From: Psychrobacter namhaensis
Lineage (GTDB): Bacteria > Pseudomonadota > Gammaproteobacteria > Pseudomonadales > Moraxellaceae
Direction: 5' to 3'
Assembly (NCBI RefSeq): GCF_016107545.1
Contig: NZ_JABASS010000008.1
Span: 57,501-121,500, forward strand
DNA length: 64,000 nt
Shown piece by piece: positions 58,451 to 64,000 of this stretch; the stretch's first letter is position 1, and each line of letters opens with the position of its first letter. The translations under genes were made by a program, and so were the position numbers. Below the pieces are notes generated by a model. The model was given only the letters and a program-made list of their open reading frames with translations, was not told where the DNA came from and did not search any database.

Positions 58451-59745
58451 TAAGACCGCCCTCCTTGTGAGCCACTGCGTTGATGATCAACCGTTGGTAA
58501 AGGGTCGTTTTCTGGTTTGCGAAAGCGCAGCCGATGCTGCACGCGGCTTCCCCAGTTCAGATAAAGCGCCAACACCATAAATCCTACGATAAACCACGCA
58601 TAGGCCCACACGCTGACACTGCCTTTACTGACCGCATTTTTGAGCGAAATAATACCCAGCGCGCAGCTAACAAATAACAAAATAGAGGGAAACAGACGCA
58701 ACCAACGGCCTTGGCGGGGGCGCACTTGTGCCAGTGGCACCGCCAGCATAGGTGCAAGAATCATCAACCAAGGTAGCGCCAAGCGATAACCAAGCTCACC
58801 TTGGGCGGCACGCAACGCATTGTCACTACTCGCTACTTGCGCACTACCAGTCGCTGTCTGCCACAATGGTCCAATCGCTTGAGTCTCGATATTGTCTTCT
58901 GTGATGACTTCTTTCGATGATTCAATCAACGTGATTCGATAGCGATCAAAGCCCACTTGATTATACTTTAGACTACCCGCGGCGACCTCATAGCGCCGTC
59001 CTTGGAATAAGTCTAATTGGGTCACACCGCTATCACCTGTGTCTACTTGTTCAGCGCGTTTGGCTAAGGTAATGGTGTCTTTACTGATAGCGTTATTGTT
59101 GACCCGCGCGTTTGGCAACTCTGGAATATTTAATTGCTCGGCAGTCTCTGGATCAATACGATTATTGACATCAACAGCGGTACTTTTATCAGCGGAGCCT
59201 TTTGGGTTCGGTTCAGACTGGATGAGTATCACATCTTGCAACTGCTTTTTATCATCGCTCAAACTACCCACATACAAATGATAATTGCCGCTACTGATAA
59301 ACTCATTGGGACGAATTAAGTCAAACGCACTGGTCAATGCTTGCTGCTGCCAAACAGCCTCAGATGAACGCACGCCCCACGGCTTACCGACGATGGACAG
59401 CGCCGCTTCACCGACAAACAGTACCAGTATCAGGGGCGTCATCAAGCGGGCAAGCTTACCCCGCGACACGCCGCTGGCATTGATCACTGCCATTTCTTGA
59501 TCCACGTACAAACGCCCAAACACCAGCATTAATGCGATAAAAAATGCTAACGGCAGGATTAACTCTAAAAAATACGGCAAATTATAACCAATAATCGTAA
59601 ATAACAAGCTGATATCTAGGTTGCCCTCTGCCGCAATACCAAAGTAACGGATCAACCGCCCGCCAAGCATCATCACCACTAAAAACCCCAATACCAAAGC
59701 GGTCGTTGAGGCAACTTGTTGAGTCATGTAGCGGCGTAATATCAC
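58450..59745 (-). CDS. lptF: LPS export permease LptF
   Basis: Partner permease of LptG. 'YFLELILPLAFFIALMLVFGRLYVDQEMAVINASGVSRGKLARLM' is the family signature; a periplasmic domain with hydrophilic inserts follows, then three membrane segments with 'PRQGRWLRLFPSILLFVS'. A GTG at 59745 (MILRRYMTQQ) is chosen because AAGAG lies 8 bp before it and E. coli LptF begins comparably; a GTG at 59781 and ATG at 59727 are alternatives. Divergent from pepA, as in E. coli. Confidence 0.94.
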   Translation of the reverse strand: MILRRYMTQQVASTTALVLGFLVVMMLGGRLIRYFGIAAEGNLDISLLFTIIGYNLPYFLELILPLAFFIALMLVFGRLYVDQEMAVINASGVSRGKLARLMTPLILVLFVGEAALSIVGKPWGVRSSEAVWQQQALTSAFDLIRPNEFISSGNYHLYVGSLSDDKKQLQDVILIQSEPNPKGSADKSTAVDVNNRIDPETAEQLNIPELPNARVNNNAISKDTITLAKRAEQVDTGDSGVTQLDLFQGRRYEVAAGSLKYNQVGFDRYRITLIESSKEVITEDNIETQAIGPLWQTATGSAQVASSDNALRAAQGELGYRLALPWLMILAPMLAVPLAQVRPRQGRWLRLFPSILLFVSCALGIISLKNAVSKGSVSVWAYAWFIVGFMVLALYLNWGSRVQHRLRFRKPENDPLPTVDHQRSGSQGGRS

Positions 59746-60332
59746 AATAGGCACTCTTAAAAAAAAGGTTGGTATTCGCACGATTCATCGCAGGTTTATT
59801 GATCGGCTACGGGCAGACTCAAGCTCAATCGATGAGTCCTATCAACCCAGAGCTGTGCAAGCAGATAGTTAAACAGACGTAAAAACAACTGGGCTACTAA
59901 GTAGCCACACCGTATAAATATTAGCGATAAAGATAACCGCTAATCCTAGCATATTTTGGTCAAAAATGGCTGTGAAATGTGTTTGAATCATTGCTTACCT
60001 TTTACTGAGAGCATCATAAAAATGACCGATAATAAGTGTCATAAAGCCCGATTAAAACATACACTACGCTAAGTGACGCGAGTTTTTTCTGGTAGATTTT
60101 TACTATATTTACTGTAGAAAGGTTTGTTTACCCTTCTTATCATTGACCACGAGAAGAATAGCGTAAATTGACATAGCAGACTTGCTCGAATGTATTACCT
60201 AAGGCGTGCTCACTGCGCACCCACCTCGCAATATGCTACACTACGGTGGTGGCTTAATAAGTCAAATGATTTAACAGAGATAACCCATTACATAAATTCT
60301 GCTATTTTCATAACTCTAATAAGGATAATTAT
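59746..60332. other. Divergent region between lptF and pepA
   Basis: About 590 bp that must hold both promoters. No gene or clear regulatory element was recognised; a few short palindromes only. Confidence 0.45.
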
Positions 60333-61991
60333 ATGAATATTAAATTAACCCAAAATTTACCAAAAACGCACACGCAAAAAATACTCAAAAAAGAAGCCAA
60401 AAGCAAAGACGCGGCCTGCCTTGTCGTCTTAGTCGATGATAAGAAAAATATCTTGGCCGAATCAGTCTTAAGCGATTACCAAACGCGCATTGAGCAATTG
60501 ATTGAGGTATCCCACTTTAATGGTAAAGCCTGCGAAACTGTAGCTGATTATGCCTTAGCGGGTGACAAAAAGACCACGAAGCAAAACCCAGTACAGCTAT
60601 TGTTGGTGGGTGTTGGTAGTCTTGATAAGCTTAGCCAAAGCGGATTGCAAAAAATTGCCAATACCATTTATCAAAGCACGCAAAAACGCGTCGACTCTAT
60701 CACCGTTGCTTTGGATGATGCCTTAGAAGACAATCAATTTGGCCAGTTTGCGCTTAATTTATTGGCAGCGAGTTATCGTTTTGATAAATACAAGTCTGAG
60801 CAAAAAACGCCTGTGTTAACAGATATCTACTTACTGGCTGATAAGTCATTGCAAGAGACGCTAGCGTTTGCTCAAGCGGTCTTTGCTGGCCAAAGCCTGA
60901 CCCGTGACGTTGCTAACGAGCCAGGTAACATCTGCTTCCCAGCTTATATGGCAGAACAAGCGCAAGAACTGGCAAAAACCTATCCTGACCTCTTAAACGT
61001 CACGGTACTGGGCGAAGATGAGATGTCAGCGCTGGGTATGGATTGCTTCTTAGCGGTAGCGCAAGGCTCTACTAAAGAAGGCAAGCTTGTCTTGATGGAA
61101 TATCAAGGTAAATCAGCATTTAGTGCCAATGCTAACAACGCTAGTAACGCGACTAACAGCGCAAAAGCGACCGGTGGCCTAAAAGCACTGGCGGATAAAT
61201 TGCCGACGAAAAAAGCGTCTAAAAAGGCAAGTAAAAACAGTGATACCACTACGGACGTTGCTAATGACGACGCACCTATCGTCTTAGTCGGTAAAGGGGT
61301 TACCTTTGACTCAGGCGGTATTTCAATCAAACCAGGCGCGGCCATGGATGAGATGAAGTTTGACATGGGTGGTTCAGCCTCAGTCCTAGGTACGATTAAA
61401 GCCTTGTGTGAAGCGCGTCTACCGATCAACGTCGTTGGTGCGCTTGCTTGTGCGGAAAACATGCCATCAGGTGATGCCACCCGTCCTGGTGATATCGTCA
61501 AAGCCATGAACGGCAAATCAGTGGAAATCTTAAACACGGATGCTGAAGGTCGCTTGGTACTGGCCGACACACTATGCTACGTGCAGCGCTATCAACCAAA
61601 AACCATTATTGATGTTGCTACCTTGACCGGTGCCTGTGTGGTTGCTTTAGGGCACGTACGCTCAGCGGTGTTTAGTAACGATGAAGACGTATTGTTTGAT
61701 CTTGAAAATGCCAGTAATCTATCAGGCGATCTCATTTGGCACATGCCAATGGATGATGAGTATCAAGCACAGCTTGACTCACCCATCGCTGACATGCAAA
61801 ACATTGGCGGAAAAGGCGCAGGCTCTGTGACCGCCGCGTGCTTCTTGTCGCGTTTTGTCGAAGAAGGTCAAGCGTGGGCACATTTAGACATCGCTGGCAC
61901 GGCGTGGAACTCAGGTAAAGATAAAGCAGCAACGGGTCGTCCTGTCCCCCTATTTATGCAGTATTTAAAAAACAGTGTAAATATGGCTTAA
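60333..61991 (+). CDS. pepA: Leucyl aminopeptidase (M17)
   Basis: Di-zinc/manganese aminopeptidase; in E. coli PepA also binds DNA in Xer recombination and carAB control. Metal-site motifs are 'IVLVGKGVTFDSGGISIKPGAAMDEMKFDMGGSA' and 'EILNTDAEGRLVLADTL' (near residue 401). A 50-residue insert of Ala/Asn/Lys/Thr-rich sequence (about residues 264-316) lies just before the catalytic domain, making the protein 552 residues against 503 in E. coli. AAGGA lies 8 bp before the ATG. It is followed by holC. Confidence 0.97.
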   Translation: MNIKLTQNLPKTHTQKILKKEAKSKDAACLVVLVDDKKNILAESVLSDYQTRIEQLIEVSHFNGKACETVADYALAGDKKTTKQNPVQLLLVGVGSLDKLSQSGLQKIANTIYQSTQKRVDSITVALDDALEDNQFGQFALNLLAASYRFDKYKSEQKTPVLTDIYLLADKSLQETLAFAQAVFAGQSLTRDVANEPGNICFPAYMAEQAQELAKTYPDLLNVTVLGEDEMSALGMDCFLAVAQGSTKEGKLVLMEYQGKSAFSANANNASNATNSAKATGGLKALADKLPTKKASKKASKNSDTTTDVANDDAPIVLVGKGVTFDSGGISIKPGAAMDEMKFDMGGSASVLGTIKALCEARLPINVVGALACAENMPSGDATRPGDIVKAMNGKSVEILNTDAEGRLVLADTLCYVQRYQPKTIIDVATLTGACVVALGHVRSAVFSNDEDVLFDLENASNLSGDLIWHMPMDDEYQAQLDSPIADMQNIGGKGAGSVTAACFLSRFVEEGQAWAHLDIAGTAWNSGKDKAATGRPVPLFMQYLKNSVNMA

Positions 61992-62027
61992 TGAACTCAT
62001 GAAAAACCACTTTATGACAATCCTTTT

Positions 62028-62501
62028 ATGAACATTAGCTTTTATGTTTTAAGCGAGAGTAAAGCCCAAGATTTCTTGGGCTTTATTTGTCAGCTGACCC
62101 AAACCGCGATCAATAAAAGCTCTCAGTCTGTGCTGATACTGGTAGAAGATGAGACACTACTGTCGACGCTTGATGACGCCCTATGGGCACAAGAAGCGAC
62201 AAGCTTTATACCGCATCAACGCCTTCTAGACGCTCATACTGAAGCCGCTGATCCTGATATAACAGACACTCACAAAACATTAGCGCCTGTTTTGCTTGGC
62301 AGTTATATGCCAGCCGATTTTAGAGGTATTGTCCTTAATACTACGGTGCAGCCTGTCACAAGCGTGATGGCAGCAGCCAATGCACAGCCTACTCGGGTGC
62401 TTGAGCTGATAAAACCCGATCCTAACAGCGTGCAAGAAGGTCGTCACAAGTACAAAGTTTATCAACAATTGGACTATGAGCTGACCCACTTTAAAGTTTA
62501 A
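62028..62501 (+). CDS. holC: DNA polymerase III subunit chi
   Basis: Clamp-loader accessory subunit that contacts SSB. Signatures are 'ISFYVLSESKAQDFLGFICQLTQTAINKSSQSVLILVEDETLLSTLDDALWAQEATSFIPHQ' and 'PVLLGSYMPADFRGIVLNTT'. The end 'HKYKVYQQLDYELTHFKV' is the typical R-x-x-Y-r-x-x-G-x-x-l motif in a diverged form. A 20-residue hydrophilic insert follows 'HQRLLDAH'. Located 36 bp after pepA, the usual partner. Confidence 0.93.
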   Translation: MNISFYVLSESKAQDFLGFICQLTQTAINKSSQSVLILVEDETLLSTLDDALWAQEATSFIPHQRLLDAHTEAADPDITDTHKTLAPVLLGSYMPADFRGIVLNTTVQPVTSVMAAANAQPTRVLELIKPDPNSVQEGRHKYKVYQQLDYELTHFKV

Positions 62502-62709
62502 AAGATACAGCTTTAAAACGTCTGTATTTTAAAAAAAAGCCGTCCAGTTTCTCTCATACCAAGTCCTACGCTTTTTTTCTGAGCCCTATCGGCCTAAGCA
62601 GGTAGGGGTTAGAGGTAGGCGCTTATCTTAAAAAATGCTACCATCCATCGATTCTTTGTCTATTTTCGTTATAAATTTCTTATTTATTGACTAACTCGAG
62701 GGTGTATAG

Positions 62710-63912
62710 ATGCGTTCATTGATTGCGATGTACCAGCGTATAGGGCTGGTACCGCTGATTATTATTGGTTTGGTACTGGGTGTGATAATTGGTTGGCTAG
62801 CACCAAGCATCGGTATTGCATTGGGACTGTTGGGCACACTGTTTGTTGGCGCGCTAAAAGCAGTTGCACCAGTATTGGTATTCGTTTTGGTCATGGCCGC
62901 CATTAGCCAACACCGCAGTGGTAATGAAGTTTATGTCAAACCAGTGCTTATTATGTACATGTTTGGCACTTTTTTGGCGGCGCTCACCGCGGTAGGAGCC
63001 AGTTTTTTATTCCCAACTGAGCTGGTCTTAGTAAATGCGACGATTGAGCAGGTACCACCAGCAGGCCTCAAAGAAGTATTGACTAACCTGCTTATGAATT
63101 TGGTCGCCAATCCGGTTAGTGCGATTGCTGAAGCCAATTACATTGGTATTTTGGCATGGGCAATTATCATCGGCTTTGCCCTACGTCAAGCCAGCGATAC
63201 CGCGCGTACCGTGGTCAATGATTTTTCTGATGCCATCTCACAAGTGGTGAAATGGATCATTGCCCTAGCGCCTTTTGGTATCTTAGGTTTGGTCGCTAAT
63301 ACCGTCGCTGAGACAGGCTTTGCCTCGCTAGCAGGGTATGCGCGTATTTTATTAGTACTGGTCGGTTGTATGCTGTTCATTGCTTTAGTTGCCAACCCTA
63401 TTATCGTACTGATCAAGACAGGCAAAAATCCTTATCCACTGGTATTCACCTGCTTGCGTGAATCAGGGATTACCGCCTTCTTTACTCGCAGCTCAGCGGC
63501 CAATATTCCAGTCAACATGAACCTTGCGCGCAAACTGGGCCTACATGAAGACACGTATTCGGTGACGATTCCACTTGGTGCGACGATTAATATGGCGGGC
63601 GCGGCGATTACGATCAATGTGTTAACGCTTGCAGCGGCGCATACACTCGGTATCGAAGTCTCATTTGCATCAGCGCTTTTATTGAGCCTAGTCGCAACGA
63701 TCAGCGCGTGCGGAGCGTCTGGTGTTGCTGGTGGTTCACTGCTCCTGATTCCATTGGCGGCAAGCTTGTTTAGCATTCCAAATGACATTGCCATGCAAGT
63801 GGTGGCGATTGGCTTTATCATTGGTGTCATTCAGGACTCGGCCGAAACAGCACTGAATTCATCAACTGACGTACTATTCACAGCAGCAGCGGATCCTACT
63901 TATTCGCGTTAA
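62710..63912 (+). CDS. sstT: Sodium:serine/threonine symporter SstT
   Basis: A 400-residue DAACS-family importer with about eight membrane segments and two re-entrant loops. '[60 protein letters not shown]' and '[23 protein letters not shown]' are the substrate- and sodium-site regions typical of SstT. GAGGG precedes the ATG. No terminator is visible before the IS-like end 34 bp downstream. Confidence 0.95.
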   Translation: MRSLIAMYQRIGLVPLIIIGLVLGVIIGWLAPSIGIALGLLGTLFVGALKAVAPVLVFVLVMAAISQHRSGNEVYVKPVLIMYMFGTFLAALTAVGASFLFPTELVLVNATIEQVPPAGLKEVLTNLLMNLVANPVSAIAEANYIGILAWAIIIGFALRQASDTARTVVNDFSDAISQVVKWIIALAPFGILGLVANTVAETGFASLAGYARILLVLVGCMLFIALVANPIIVLIKTGKNPYPLVFTCLRESGITAFFTRSSAANIPVNMNLARKLGLHEDTYSVTIPLGATINMAGAAITINVLTLAAAHTLGIEVSFASALLLSLVATISACGASGVAGGSLLLIPLAASLFSIPNDIAMQVVAIGFIIGVIQDSAETALNSSTDVLFTAAADPTYSR

Positions 63913-63945
63913 TCTTCAAAAATTTTACAAACAAAAAGGGCTAAT

Positions 63946-64000
63946 TGAACCGACCCCCATAAGTTGGACACAACTTATGGGGTATTTTTATGCGTTACGA
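63946..64000 (+). mobile_element. Left end of an IS3-type insertion sequence (partial)
   Basis: The sequence from 63946 begins TGAACCGACCCCCATAAGTT followed by GGACA, resembling the terminal inverted repeat TG...CCCC...GTTGGACA of IS3-family elements. CCCCATAAGTT (63955-63965) and AACTTATGGGG (63972-63982) form a perfect hairpin that could block read-through transcription. A start codon follows at 63990. The other end, orfB and the target duplication are outside the window. Confidence 0.65.
63990..64000 (+). CDS. Start of probable IS3 transposase orfA (partial)
   Basis: ATG CGT TAC GA at the window end would encode M-R-Y-(D/E). Its position after the element end and hairpin suggests the first transposase frame. 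Only three codons are visible, so the call rests on context. Confidence 0.4.

Noticed and set aside
61103..61570. 155-codon minus-strand frame inside pepA
   Set aside because: Antisense shadow; low-complexity Ala/Leu sequence produced by the pepA insert and catalytic core.

Overview
The window looks like ordinary chromosome of a gammaproteobacterium of the order Pseudomonadales, family Moraxellaceae, most likely Psychrobacter. That assignment is an inference from gene content, gene order and a moderate GC content; no search was run. Two blocks have the order known from Pseudomonas and relatives: argH / algZ-algR-hemC-hemD-hemX, and tpiA-secG-tRNA-Leu-tRNA-fMet-rimP-nusA-infB-rbfA-truB-(...)-rpsO-pnp.

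Layout. 1-7400: haem precursor genes (hemX-like, hemD, hemC) and an AlgR/AlgZ-type two-component pair, all on the minus strand, divergent from argH and the iron-trafficking gene yggX. 7400-12800: the phosphate uptake operon pstS-pstC-pstA-pstB-phoU (minus strand) with a near-perfect Pho box before pstS. 12800-15750: thiC behind a TPP riboswitch. 15750-30400: metabolic and repair genes, mostly in short units: class I fructose-bisphosphate aldolase, an EamA-type transporter, an ABC exporter with an alpha/beta hydrolase and an AlkB-type dioxygenase, a quinone-oxidoreductase-like enzyme, an endonuclease/exonuclease/phosphatase protein, a baeRF-type protein, oligopeptidase A with a YheV-like zinc ribbon, a macro-domain-like protein and a haloalkane dehalogenase. 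30400-44150: the translation and RNA-processing supercluster on the minus strand. 44150-50650: type IV pilus genes pilB-pilC-pilD, then coaE, rlmB and ppnP. 51300-57200: recN, yqgE, ruvX, a small membrane protein, tusA-like, xerD and a methyltransferase. 57200-62500: lptG-lptF on the minus strand, divergent from pepA-holC. 62700-64000: sstT, followed by what looks like the left end of an IS3-type insertion sequence cut by the window edge.

Several operons contain internal hairpins that should tune expression: between pstS and pstC, between infB and rbfA, and after truB. The only clear departure from the conserved Pseudomonas-type order is between truB and rpsO, where a PfpI/DJ-1 family gene and two very small acidic genes sit between two terminators. 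I found no CRISPR array, prophage, rRNA operon or obvious defence island. The least ordinary items are a lone degenerate DarG-like macro domain, a sensor kinase with no recognisable ATP-binding motifs, the small-gene cassette, a U1/U72 initiator tRNA, and low-complexity inserts in several housekeeping enzymes.
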